The notes under the pieces: model-generated
The model's database searches: none
What the model was told of the DNA's origin: nothing
The model's input: only the letters and a program-made list of their open reading frames with translations
Made by a program: the position numbers and the translations under genes
Part shown: one piece after another, positions 7,954 to 16,445 of the stretch
Numbering within the stretch: the stretch's first letter is position 1
Layout of the letters: every line of letters starts with the position of its first letter
IMG/VR virus record: IMGVR_UViG_3300031539_000005
Location: 1-64,000 of that record
DNA: 64,000 bases
Source: a virus
Reading direction: 5' to 3' (one strand)

Positions 7954-9711
7954 ATTCCCGAAATCCTTGAACGTTGTGTTAAACAGGTAATGAAACAGGG
8001 CAAGAGTAAAAGCTCAGCATTCGCAATTTGTACTGAGAGTTTGAAGAAGAAAGGAAAGCTAACCGACGAAGAACTGGATGTTCTTTTGAATGATATCGCC
8101 GATGTTAATGAAGGGACTGTTGAGTTTAAAGAATTGATGACCTATATTGAGTGCGATGCTTTAGAGCTTTGGACTGCTCCTTCCAAGCGAAAAGATCTCT
8201 CCGAATCGCGTTTTTTTGATCCTAAAAACAAGAAATATATCTATAAGAATGTTGATGGGTCAATTAACCACGGTGGAGTAATGGCGGCTTGGAAAATGGC
8301 TAATGGGGCCAGAAGTGGGGAAAAAGCCGATCCTGGCATTATCAGTAAAATTAAACCTGTCAGAGATAATTGTCTCAAACAAAAGAAACAATCCGAAGTT
8401 TCTCACAAATTCACTTTTCCTATCTCCGAATCAATTCTCTCCGATATTGAACTTGCTGCAAACAAACCCCTTGAAGTTCAGATCTTAAAACCTGGAAGAT
8501 TTAAACATCCATGGTGGGGAGTTTTGCGCTTTGATGATGCTTTCTTCAGAAATATTATTAAGAATTTTGACACCGATATTCCTCAAGAGAAGATTGCTTT
8601 TGACTTTAGTCATAGGCCAGAACTTGGAGCGGCAGCTTGGGTTGACAAGCTTTTCACTAAGCCAGAAGGTTTATTTTCTCTCGTGGAACTAACGGATGAA
8701 GGGAAGAAAGCCATCAAAGGTGGACAGTTTAAGTATTTCTCTGCTGAATATGCGGATGATTTTACTGTAACTGAATTTGAGGACGAGATCGATGAGGAAG
8801 GACATGTAAGAGAAAAAGAGATCAAGTTTAATTATGGTCCTACCCTCATAGGAGGTGGACTTACCAACCGACCGTTTCTTAAGGGGATGAAGCCAGTTTC
8901 TCTTAGTGAAGATGGAACGGCTATTGAGATGGAAGAGATCAGTGACGATGAACTATTTAACCAAATGTCAGAGGAGGTGAAAGAGAAGATGAAAAAGACT
9001 TTAGATGAGTTGAAACTGGAACAAGGTAAACTCACTAAGCAACTCGAAGAGCTGACCGCCACCAAGAAAGAAGACGCCGAGACCAAAACAAAAATCGGAG
9101 GTCTTGAGGTGCAGTTAGAGGAAATCAAAGTCGAGATGAAAAAGCTTTCTGATACCAAGACCACTGGCGATGCTGATAAGGCAAAAAAAGAGCTTGCCGA
9201 TAAGGAAAAGGCTCTGGGCGAGGCCAATCAGAAGTTAGTGGAAAGGGATGCTGAGCTCAAGAGATTGAGTGAAGATATAAAATCCCTTACGGGATCGGTC
9301 AAAGGGCTGATGGATTCCAACAAGGAACTTCAGGAAGCTAGATTCAAAGCTCTAACTGAAAAGCGTCTTCAGGAATTTAAGATGTTGGGAGTATTTCCTT
9401 CGACTCTTAAGATCGTCGAACCAATTCTCTTATCTCCAGAAGCAAAGACTTTTACAGTCAAGCTTTCGGAGGGAGAAGGAGAAGCGAAAAAGGAAACGCT
9501 CAAGACCCTGGCGGATGTTCTCTTTGATGTCTTTACTTCTATCCCGGCCGATCATCGGTTCAGTGTAGAAGAATTGAGTGAGTCTGTTGTTGGCCCTTCC
9601 GGAGGAACGAAAGAACTTTCGGTGGAAGATGTGGAAAAATTTGCCAAGGACAATACTCTTTCCTATGACGATGCCTTGATTGAACTTTCAAGGCAGGGAA
9701 AAATCACGTAG
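7954..9711 (+). CDS. Prohead protease fused to scaffold (Mu I-like), probable AUU start
   Basis: About 585 aa. The front segment LERCVKQVMKQGKSKSSAFAIC is a conserved phage motif that begins upstream of the first ATG (7990). An in-frame TAA at 7951 bounds the gene, and between it and 7990 there is no ATG, GTG or TTG; ATT at 7954 has the strong RBS. The middle (about 175-315) matches Mu-like prohead I proteases: FDFSHRPELGAAAW, LTDEGKKAIKGGQFKYFSAEY, YGPTLIGGGLTNRPFLKG. Then comes a highly charged coiled coil (about 340-460), as expected of an internal scaffold, and a C-terminal segment of about 110 residues. It should process the prohead and guide assembly of the capsid protein encoded two genes downstream. 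Codons ending in C or G are more frequent than in neighbouring tail genes. Confidence 0.85.
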   Translation: MPEILERCVKQVMKQGKSKSSAFAICTESLKKKGKLTDEELDVLLNDIADVNEGTVEFKELMTYIECDALELWTAPSKRKDLSESRFFDPKNKKYIYKNVDGSINHGGVMAAWKMANGARSGEKADPGIISKIKPVRDNCLKQKKQSEVSHKFTFPISESILSDIELAANKPLEVQILKPGRFKHPWWGVLRFDDAFFRNIIKNFDTDIPQEKIAFDFSHRPELGAAAWVDKLFTKPEGLFSLVELTDEGKKAIKGGQFKYFSAEYADDFTVTEFEDEIDEEGHVREKEIKFNYGPTLIGGGLTNRPFLKGMKPVSLSEDGTAIEMEEISDDELFNQMSEEVKEKMKKTLDELKLEQGKLTKQLEELTATKKEDAETKTKIGGLEVQLEEIKVEMKKLSDTKTTGDADKAKKELADKEKALGEANQKLVERDAELKRLSEDIKSLTGSVKGLMDSNKELQEARFKALTEKRLQEFKMLGVFPSTLKIVEPILLSPEAKTFTVKLSEGEGEAKKETLKTLADVLFDVFTSIPADHRFSVEELSESVVGPSGGTKELSVEDVEKFAKDNTLSYDDALIELSRQGKIT

Positions 9712-9785
9712 CCAAGTTGGAATTCTAACCTTTTAAATGTAATTAATTACTTATCAAATTTTTTTCTAAAGGAGGTGTAACTAAT

Positions 9786-10280
9786 ATGGCATTGCCCACT
9801 GAAACAACTGGTTTTACATTTGGTTGGAGTCCTAATGATTTCGTCCAAAATTTCGTTTGTTACGGCGGTGACGCTAGGGGAGGAGCAGATAAGGGAGCCA
9901 ACGAAGGGAAACTTTCCATTCTGGAAGGAGATGTTGTCTGTCTTTATACCTCTACCTTTCGTGCTGTTCAGCCATACGACGGAGACGCTGGTACTACGAC
10001 TCCGATGATTGGAGTTGCCTTGGCAGATGCGAAACTTGGCGAATTGGTTCCTGTCGCTTGCGGCCCCATTGTCAAGTGTCTGGTTGGAACCACTACTGTC
10101 ACGGTCGGAAATAAGGTTGGTATTTCGGAAGTCGCCGGCGAAGACGGAGCAATCATCCCTGTGACTCCTACTGGTGGCGGGACTCTTACTGCAATGCTGG
10201 GAATTGCCCTTGCTACAGGTCAAGTTGATGACATCATTCCTGTATTGATGAAGGGTCCGGGATTTTGTTATACAGGTTAA
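9786..10280 (+). CDS. Capsid decoration protein (DUF2190-like cement)
   Basis: 164 aa, RBS AAAGGAGGTG. The pattern of short beta strands with DVVCLYTSTFRAVQPY, PMIGVALADAKLGELVPVACGPIVKC and a final IPVLMKGPGF matches small DUF2190-type decoration proteins. Its position between protease-scaffold and major capsid protein is the usual one. It should bind the outside of the expanded shell and stabilise it. Gly- and Thr-rich, without membrane segments. Confidence 0.75.
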   Translation: MALPTETTGFTFGWSPNDFVQNFVCYGGDARGGADKGANEGKLSILEGDVVCLYTSTFRAVQPYDGDAGTTTPMIGVALADAKLGELVPVACGPIVKCLVGTTTVTVGNKVGISEVAGEDGAIIPVTPTGGGTLTAMLGIALATGQVDDIIPVLMKGPGFCYTG

Positions 10281-10313
10281 TTCTAGCCAAAACGATGAGG
10301 AGGTGATACACGC

Positions 10314-11255
10314 ATGTATAACGTACAGAAAGGAAATGTTAGAGACGACAAGTTCCTTACCGGATTGGCGGTTCGTTATGCAAACAATGAATTTGTTGGA
10401 ACACAGTTCTTGCCAGAATATGGCGTCCAGAAGGAGTCTGACAAATACCGCATTTTCCGTAAGGACGGTTTCTACAAAGGCGCTCCGAAAAAAGCTGATG
10501 GAGCAATCACTGAAGAGGCGTCCCTGAGTTACGATGAGGGAACGTATAGCACTTACGAAAGAGCTATTAAAGACATCGTAACCGATAGAGCAGTACAGAA
10601 TGCTGATGCTCCTGTTCGCCCCAAAGTGGATACAACGAACTTTTTAACCGAAAAAATCCTGCTTTCTGAAGAGATTGATATTTGGGCCTTGATCCTTGGA
10701 ACTTCTGGCCTGGAAAATTCAGGATATTACAGCGATCTGACATCCACCACCGCTTGGATTGGTGGAACAAATCCTGATATCTTGAGTGACCTTTCGGATG
10801 CCATCGTGCTTATTTCTAAGGCGATTGGAAAGCGTCCGAACAAGATTGCTTTTACTACCGAAGTGTCAGAAGCAATCGTGCAGGATTCGGTCATTCGTGA
10901 AATTCTCAAGTACCATACAACCAACATGATCACTGGAAATGGACTCCCGGCCACTCTGCGAAACATGCAGGTGATTCTGGCTGACGGTCTGTGGAACAGC
11001 GCGGATGAGGGGCAGACTGCGGCTTACGAGTATATCGTTAAGTACCGAGTCGCCATTGCGTATGCCAGCCCTGGTGATAATTTGACTCTTGGCCGAACTT
11101 TTGTGAGTAGGGGTTTTAAGGTTGTTCGCTGGAGAGATGATGATCGTGAAGGCGAGTTCATCAAAGTGAACAAAGTCTATAGTCCCAAGATCACAAATGT
11201 GGATGCGGCTTATATGTATAAGAGAGTCCACACCGGAACGTCTGACGACGATTAA
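10314..11255 (+). CDS. Major capsid protein (HK97-fold type)
   Basis: 313 aa, with GAGGAGGTGAT upstream. Location after protease and decoration genes, followed immediately by a strong terminator, fits a capsid protein. Internal features fit phage major capsid proteins of the Mu T/HK97 class: an N-terminal arm, YSTYERAIKDIVTDRAVQNAD (spine-helix-like), NFLTEKILLSEEIDIWALI, PNKIAFTTEVSEAIVQD (A-domain-like) and a final beta region VVRWRDDDREGEFIKV. Codon choice is richer in C-ending codons than in most of the window, as expected for an abundant product. Classed by context and pattern rather than by alignment. Confidence 0.8.
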   Translation: MYNVQKGNVRDDKFLTGLAVRYANNEFVGTQFLPEYGVQKESDKYRIFRKDGFYKGAPKKADGAITEEASLSYDEGTYSTYERAIKDIVTDRAVQNADAPVRPKVDTTNFLTEKILLSEEIDIWALILGTSGLENSGYYSDLTSTTAWIGGTNPDILSDLSDAIVLISKAIGKRPNKIAFTTEVSEAIVQDSVIREILKYHTTNMITGNGLPATLRNMQVILADGLWNSADEGQTAAYEYIVKYRVAIAYASPGDNLTLGRTFVSRGFKVVRWRDDDREGEFIKVNKVYSPKITNVDAAYMYKRVHTGTSDDD

Positions 11256-11265
11256 TTCTAGACAG

Positions 11266-11292
11266 AGCCCCCGCCTGGGGTTTGGGCTTTTT
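11266..11292 (+). terminator. Rho-independent terminator after capsid gene
   Basis: AGCCC (11266-11270) pairs with GGGCT (11284-11288) around a short inner C/G hairpin, followed by TTTT. It sits 10 nt after the capsid stop and would keep capsid mRNA in excess over the downstream connector and tail genes. Confidence 0.75.
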
Positions 11293-11334
11293 ATACTCCC
11301 AATTAAATCTGTATATAGAATGTAGGAGGATATC

Positions 11335-11646
11335 ATGGGCGACACGAGATACTTGTGGGGAAGATCCAAGATGAATAAGATTTATGTCTTGGATTACATT
11401 GATTTTAAGCCTCAAGCAAGTGCTCCTACCGCTAGTTCTGGACGTATGTATATGGATGACAAGTATGTCATTCAGGTATGTGCTGATGGAACAACTTGGG
11501 CTTCTCTCTGGCACATGGTTAATACAGCGAATCCTCCGTGGATTAGGAGAGGAGCGTTGTATTTACATGCTGCGGATTCTAATGGTCTTAGCAAGCTCAA
11601 GATCTGCGAAGATGGAAGCACTTACAGAACAGTGACCACCGGATAA
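11335..11646 (+). CDS. Small two-repeat structural protein
   Basis: 103 aa, RBS TAGGAGG. Two similar modules are visible: SGRMYMDDKYVIQVCADGTTW (about 36-58) and RGALYLHAADSNGLSKLKIC (about 72-91). Both carry a G-x-(M/L)-Y-(M/L) start and a C-x-DG-(T/S) end, like short beta modules of phage head fibres or fibre heads. It lies between the capsid and connector genes, so a head-surface or neck role is plausible. No named family is recognised. Confidence 0.6.
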   Translation: MGDTRYLWGRSKMNKIYVLDYIDFKPQASAPTASSGRMYMDDKYVIQVCADGTTWASLWHMVNTANPPWIRRGALYLHAADSNGLSKLKICEDGSTYRTVTTG

Positions 11647-11670
11647 TTCATATCTCAGAAGGAGAGTATC

Positions 11671-11895
11671 ATGAAGGTCATAGTAATTAAACCTAACTTG
11701 AAATACAGAGTACCTGAATTGAATAAGGGAAGATCATTTATGCCAAAGGTTGGACAAATAATTGATCTTCCCATCCCAATAGTCAAAAAGGAACTCAAAT
11801 CAAGAAATGTCAGAAGACCTCTGGAAGAAGAAATTACAGAAATTAAGGCTAAAAAAGAAAAGAAATTGAAAAGGACGATTGTAGCCGATGAGTGA
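11671..11895 (+). CDS. Small basic protein, unknown
   Basis: 74 aa, RBS AGAAGGAGAG. It opens with a beta-like segment (MKVIVIKPNLKYRVP) and ends in a Lys/Glu-rich helix. Its end overlaps the next start by 8 nt, tying it to the connector gene. Comparable short proteins occur in head-tail joining clusters, but no family is recognised. Confidence 0.55.
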   Translation: MKVIVIKPNLKYRVPELNKGRSFMPKVGQIIDLPIPIVKKELKSRNVRRPLEEEITEIKAKKEKKLKRTIVADE

Positions 11896-12646
11896 TAGGA
11901 TCTATTGTGATCTCGATGATGTAAAAAGGCTCTTACGCTCTGTTGGTGTCAGAGAGTCCAAAGTAAGATTTTCTTCTGCCTATAAAGAATTAAAAGCTGA
12001 TTCAGGAAACGCGGGGACCATTGTTCTTAGCGGTGTTACTTTTGAAAGTTGTTTTGCAGATCATGAGATGTACACTTTCACATTTACCGATTCTACTTCC
12101 TTTTCGGTTGTTGGAGATGTTGTTGGTTCTTTAGGGAGTGGAACAGTAAGAGCTAAGTTCACTTCTACTGATCGATTTTCTGTTCCTCTTGCCAACTGGT
12201 CCGGTTCGGCAAATGCTGGCGATAAATGGTATATAACAGCAAATTCTGACGTCAGCGACGATGATGGCGATGATTTCATAGACGATGTTTGTGGAAAAAT
12301 CAATTCTAGTCTTGAAGCGAGATATGGATCATTAGCAAGCGTTCCTTTTATTGCTGATCTTTCTGTAACTATTCCAGATGCAATAAAGTATGCCTGTATT
12401 CGTCTTTCTGCTTATGAGATTTTTAATTCAGTATTTGCCGGAATAGGAGAAGGAGATTCTCCAGTGGCACATTGGAGAGACGATGCAGAAAAAGCTCTCA
12501 ATGGATATCTAGATAGTCATGGCAAAGGGCCAATTTGGAGATCAAGAGAAATAATGATTACAAAAATTGGCATAACTGGAGTTGGAGAGGGAGTTGTGGA
12601 TATCGATGAACTAACAGGCGATGAAGCCAAGGATTATAGTCGATAA
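11888..12646 (+). CDS. Head-tail connector, Mu gp36/DUF1320-like, with an inserted beta domain
   Basis: 252 aa. The ends match gp36-like adaptors: YCDLDDVKRLL at the start, then DDVCGKINSSLEARYGS, VPDAI-like IPDAIKYACIRLSAYEIF and WRDDAEKALNGYL. Between them (about 38-118) is an inserted beta-rich domain (MYTFTFTDSTSF, GSLGSGTVRAKF, VPLANWSGSANAGDKWYI) that is absent from the typical short family member. It closely resembles a segment of the tail protein at 25026. The family joins the portal ring to the tail. Confidence 0.75.
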   Translation: MSDRIYCDLDDVKRLLRSVGVRESKVRFSSAYKELKADSGNAGTIVLSGVTFESCFADHEMYTFTFTDSTSFSVVGDVVGSLGSGTVRAKFTSTDRFSVPLANWSGSANAGDKWYITANSDVSDDDGDDFIDDVCGKINSSLEARYGSLASVPFIADLSVTIPDAIKYACIRLSAYEIFNSVFAGIGEGDSPVAHWRDDAEKALNGYLDSHGKGPIWRSREIMITKIGITGVGEGVVDIDELTGDEAKDYSR

Positions 12647-13209
12647 TGTTTACTTTTTCTGTCGAAATGGTTGGTCATAAGCAATTAATTCTAGCTTTGC
12701 GAGGGCTTTTAGAACCGAGGTTTCCGGAAAGCATGTGGGATATAACCCGAACAAGACTTGAAAAGTTTATGAGGGCTAGAGTAAGACATATTACTAACTA
12801 CAGAACAAGACCTTCTACGTATAAATGGAGACAAAGCATGTCCAAACATGGACATTCCGTGGAAGCTCATATTGGAACTCTTTCTCCAGTCCTCCGAAGT
12901 GATCGCGTAGGGAGAAGAACAGGAACTTTCTTAAATGATGTAAGAGAGAGTCAGCCTCCAGGAGTTAGTTTAAAAATAGGTCTAAGTCCCAAAGATGGAG
13001 TTACAAATGGAGTTCTTGTGTATGAAATTGTTCCTTCAGCTTTTGCAAGAGTGAGGGGACAAGGTTATCCGATCCGATTTAATAAATATCTCATAGAAAG
13101 AAGTATTGTTCCTGAAGAAGGTATTTTGGGAATGGATTCTTCGGAAGAAGAAGCATTATTGGATACTCTTGAAAATTCTGTCGCTGATGTTCTTATGAGT
13201 AGGTGGTAA
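12646..13209 (+). CDS. Tail completion / virion morphogenesis protein
   Basis: 187 aa, one-base overlap with the connector gene. Position and features (an Arg-rich N-terminal half with RTRLEKFMRARVRHITNY, then VGRRTGTFLNDVRES and a C-terminal helix) resemble Mu gpG-like/HK97 gp10-like head-tail joining proteins. No catalytic motif is visible. Assigned mainly by order. Confidence 0.55.
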   Translation: MFTFSVEMVGHKQLILALRGLLEPRFPESMWDITRTRLEKFMRARVRHITNYRTRPSTYKWRQSMSKHGHSVEAHIGTLSPVLRSDRVGRRTGTFLNDVRESQPPGVSLKIGLSPKDGVTNGVLVYEIVPSAFARVRGQGYPIRFNKYLIERSIVPEEGILGMDSSEEEALLDTLENSVADVLMSRW

Positions 13210-13214
13210 AGTAA

Positions 13215-13694
13215 ATGGCAACTATTAATTTCAGGGGAGAAAATAATCATTTCACAAATGCAGTTCTTAATTGCATTGAAGTTCTGAAAAAGTTTCCTAC
13301 TGAATCCGGAAGACAGATTAGACAATATTATGAAGAGGATCCCGCTGTTCCCATAACTCCTTCGTTTGTTGTTTTAGTAGCATCGTCAAAAGATGAAATG
13401 AGATCATCTCAGAATCTAACACAAATTCGATATACAATTCATATCGGATTGGAAGTTTGGTACTATCATGCTGATCTCACGGAAGAAACGAAGAGAAATG
13501 AAATTACTTATGTTCTTTGGGAAGTGAGTGAGCTTCTCAAGAAAAATATAACTCTGAATGGCTTTGTCCCCAAACTTGGTATTCAGATTACCGGAACGAG
13601 ATTTGTTGCTCAAGCTAGAGGAAGTGCAGTTTTAGCTGGTGGGGTCATTAGTCTTCTGGCGAGAAAACTGCATACTACGACTGTAACTTCATGA
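13215..13694 (+). CDS. Tail terminator-like protein
   Basis: 159 aa, starts 5 nt after the previous stop. It has an N-terminal helix (HFTNAVLNCIEVLKKFP), central strands (YTIHIGLEVWYYHADLTEET) and a final strand, the order seen in small tail terminator proteins encoded just before the tail tube. Assigned from gene order and secondary-structure pattern only. Confidence 0.5.
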   Translation: MATINFRGENNHFTNAVLNCIEVLKKFPTESGRQIRQYYEEDPAVPITPSFVVLVASSKDEMRSSQNLTQIRYTIHIGLEVWYYHADLTEETKRNEITYVLWEVSELLKKNITLNGFVPKLGIQITGTRFVAQARGSAVLAGGVISLLARKLHTTTVTS

Positions 13695-13728
13695 ATTTTA
13701 TTTTTAGGGAAAAGGAGGTGGGAATCAG

Positions 13729-15705
13729 ATGACACTATATACTGGACCTGCTGTAGGAGCAAAAGCACAGATTGGCTTTGCCGAAGAAGGCGCTTGGGGA
13801 TGCCAGAATCAGACACCAACGACTTTTGTCGAAATGACAAATGAATCAATTGTATCTGATATTGGAAGTCTTGTTTCAGGCGCTTTACGTGCAGACAGGG
13901 CAGTCCACAAGAGAGTTGGAGGAGTAGAAGCTGCTGGTGGAGATGTGAATTTTGAAGTATCTCCTCGTGGATTTGAGACATGGTTCAAACATGCGCTTGG
14001 AGAAGTGGTAACTACGAGAGTAGATACAGCCTTTATTATTGAATGCACAAATCCAGATGAGACGAGTGCCGTTTTAACGATTACCCATACAGAGGGAGAA
14101 GCGACTGCATTAGTGGTTACAATGGCTGTTGGTGCAACGCTCACTTTGGATTTGACCAATGCAAGCTATGATACTCTGGGCGAAGTAATGGCCGCTATTA
14201 ATGCTCATGCAAATTTGGCTGCCTGGAGTCCCTATCAAGCTACCCAAGGAGTATGGCAAACAACTCTCCATGCCAGTGACTACAACGCTGCTTCTGCAAA
14301 TAGCAATGTGCTGGAAGCTACAGCTAACATTGAACTTTTAAGATCCCCCAATCGAAGATGGACTATCGGCTGTTCGTGGAATATTCATTCTCATCAAATT
14401 CAATGTGCAACTGATTTACCTAAAGGAATGAGTGTTGAGGTCGGAAGAGATGTGGCTGCATTCCTATATGCGGGAATGAAAGTCAATACTCTGGAACTCA
14501 ATGCGACTCCTGGTGAGTTTTTCACTGGAACATTTGGTCTTATGGGCAAGGGTGGTACGACTGCGGATACTCCGGCTGCTGCTTCGGCTAATACTGGAAA
14601 TGCAAAGAATGCTTTCAAGATCAGATATACTGGAACTGGAGCTACTGCCACTCTGCAAATTGATTCCAGCAATTATCTCATTGTGCTTGAAATCGACGGT
14701 ACATCAGAAGATATCGTTCACAATATAAACATGCCTTATGTCGATCCTGAGACGGGAGTAGTCACCTGTGTCAATAGGATAGGAGGATTGGTTGGATACC
14801 TTAATAGCCAAACTTTCCTCGATGTTCAACTTGGTGACTATGTTGATCCCTATGCATTGAGCATTAATCTGAATCACTATTTAGCAACGGATATAACCTC
14901 AACTGACTATACATGGTTCAACTTTGAATTCACTGATACAAAGGCTCTTCCAGTTCTTTGGGGAGATTATACAGGTACGGATTCAGGGGATTCAACTATC
15001 TTTTATGTCAAGGTAGTCACTGGAGGTGCTCCGGGAACCGCCACGATTCAATTCAAGATTCATGGCGGAGCTTATGGAAATACGGTAACGACATCTGCCT
15101 CGGTTCCGAGTGAAATTCGATACGGTAGCAATGTTGATTCAGGGTATACAGTGTTCTTCCCTGATAATACAGAGCTTGTGGCCGGTGACGTTTGGACTTT
15201 TGAAACCATTAGACCTGCATCTGATGCTACGTATTCAGATGTTGATCCCTATTCGGGTTATGAAGGTGCGCTTACCATTGATGATGAAGTTACGGCTATC
15301 ATGGGATGGACTTGTACCTTGAATAATAACCTGTTTGGAGATAAGTATCATTTGGGTGATAGAACAAGGGCCAAATTACCTGAGCAGAAAAGAAACGTTG
15401 AAGGAACAATTACTGCTGAATTTGACAATTTGGATCTGTATAGGAAGTTTCTTAACGGGACTCAGGGCGACTTGCAGATGATCTTCACCTCATCTACCTA
15501 CATTTCAACCACTGCATTAGGAAACTCTGCTTCTCAGTACAGTCTGACGATAAGACAGCCAGAAATTGAGTTTGATGGAGAAACTCCTACTGCTTCTGAC
15601 GAAGGGATCATAACGACTGATATGCCGTACATTGCATTGTGGGACGACACGAATGATATTCCGGAACTCCGGATAACCATCGTTTCCAATGTGGCATATA
15701 TTTAA
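13729..15705 (+). CDS. Major tail tube protein with inserted beta domains
   Basis: 658 aa, RBS AAAGGAGGTG. The first 100 residues (GPAVGAKAQIGFAEEGAWG, SLVSGALRADRAVHKR, GDVNFEVSPRGFETWFKHALGE) and the last 150 (SGYEGALTIDDEVTAI, AKLPEQKRNVEGTITAEFDN) frame a tube-type protein. The middle holds at least three beta modules of the kind inserted into tail proteins: about 105-200, about 285-345, and about 410-500 ending AGDVWTFET. Typical tube proteins are 150-350 aa, so the modules would project from the tube surface. A shorter relative lies at 23098, on the other side of the tape measure gene. Confidence 0.75.
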   Translation: MTLYTGPAVGAKAQIGFAEEGAWGCQNQTPTTFVEMTNESIVSDIGSLVSGALRADRAVHKRVGGVEAAGGDVNFEVSPRGFETWFKHALGEVVTTRVDTAFIIECTNPDETSAVLTITHTEGEATALVVTMAVGATLTLDLTNASYDTLGEVMAAINAHANLAAWSPYQATQGVWQTTLHASDYNAASANSNVLEATANIELLRSPNRRWTIGCSWNIHSHQIQCATDLPKGMSVEVGRDVAAFLYAGMKVNTLELNATPGEFFTGTFGLMGKGGTTADTPAAASANTGNAKNAFKIRYTGTGATATLQIDSSNYLIVLEIDGTSEDIVHNINMPYVDPETGVVTCVNRIGGLVGYLNSQTFLDVQLGDYVDPYALSINLNHYLATDITSTDYTWFNFEFTDTKALPVLWGDYTGTDSGDSTIFYVKVVTGGAPGTATIQFKIHGGAYGNTVTTSASVPSEIRYGSNVDSGYTVFFPDNTELVAGDVWTFETIRPASDATYSDVDPYSGYEGALTIDDEVTAIMGWTCTLNNNLFGDKYHLGDRTRAKLPEQKRNVEGTITAEFDNLDLYRKFLNGTQGDLQMIFTSSTYISTTALGNSASQYSLTIRQPEIEFDGETPTASDEGIITTDMPYIALWDDTNDIPELRITIVSNVAYI

Positions 15706-15750
15706 GATTTCCCGTGCATGACCTTACCGATGCTGCGGTGCCTGCAACTT

Positions 15751-15780
15751 GAGAGGAAGGAATTTAAAAACCTTCCTCTC
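15751..15780 (+). terminator. Perfect 10-bp hairpin after tail tube gene
   Basis: GAGAGGAAGG pairs perfectly with CCTTCCTCTC across a 10-nt AT-rich loop. It is followed by CCTTCCTTT rather than a long T run, so it may act as an inefficient terminator or 3' mRNA stabiliser that lowers expression after the tube gene. Confidence 0.6.
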
Positions 15781-16017
15781 CCTTCCTTTAAATTCAATCA
15801 AGGTAAGACTGTGGTAAGAGAGCTTTTCTATGTGTTCTGGGCACCATATATCTACGTTATTCACTTTTTCGGTGTTTTGAGGAAGTTTTGTTTTTGGCTA
15901 TTTTTCATGAGAGGCTTTAACAGTGTCTTAATTTATAGGCTTTTAGTTTTTTTCCGGGCAAAACAGTATTCACTTCTTAAAGACTTAGTTACTTTTTATT
16001 TGAAGGAGGACGAAAGG
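15781..16017 (+). other. Untranslated leader of tail chaperone gene
   Basis: An open frame runs through here from 15718, but it starts ahead of the hairpin without a ribosome site, and its translation is a T-rich hydrophobic string unlike the protein after 16018. I regard it as non-coding. No convincing promoter was found. Confidence 0.5.
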
Positions 16018-16425
16018 ATGGCTAAAATATTTGGTTTAAGGTCAGATCAAGTCCATGATTATACTCCTAAGGGACAAGAAGATGTTCCTAAGGAAGAACA
16101 ACTTTCTTTTCAGGTAAGATTTCTCGATGTAAAACTCACCGCCGATATCACCGATCAAGTCTATACGGCAAAAGGATTCGGAAATAAACGGGAAGAACTT
16201 CTGAGAGCTGGAAGTCAAGAGCTGAAAATTCTCCGCAGAGGAATTGTTGGGTGGACAAATTTCACCTATGATGATGGAACGGCTATAGAATGGGAGGAAA
16301 TTCCTAGGTCAAGCACCCAAAAGCAAACGGAAGTAATGGACAGAAATCTTAACAAGATTCCTCCGGAGATCAGAGGGGAAATTGCAGATTATGTCAGGGG
16401 AGTGAGTACAGCAGACCAGGACTGA
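16018..16425 (+). CDS. Tail assembly chaperone, upstream frame
   Basis: 135 aa from the ATG at 16018, chosen because GAAGGAGG precedes it. It lies between tail tube and tape measure, the standard place for the paired chaperone genes. Visible: LSFQVRFLDVKLTADITDQVY, a middle beta region, and a C-terminal helix PPEIRGEIADYVRGV. The next frame (-1) is open from 16353 through the end of this gene into the following ORF, suggesting that a fraction of ribosomes shift to make a fused product. No classical X-XXY-YYZ heptamer was recognised. Confidence 0.6.
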   Translation: MAKIFGLRSDQVHDYTPKGQEDVPKEEQLSFQVRFLDVKLTADITDQVYTAKGFGNKREELLRAGSQELKILRRGIVGWTNFTYDDGTAIEWEEIPRSSTQKQTEVMDRNLNKIPPEIRGEIADYVRGVSTADQD

Positions 16426-16445
16426 TTGAAGAGTTACGTCTCGCT

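Noticed and set aside
8832-9227. Minus-strand Ser-rich open frame
   Set aside because: Shadow of the Lys/Glu coiled coil of the protease-scaffold gene; no ribosome site or conserved pattern.
15718-16017. N-terminal extension of the tail chaperone frame
   Set aside because: Runs through a perfect hairpin, is hydrophobic low-quality sequence, and the ATG at 16018 has the strong RBS.
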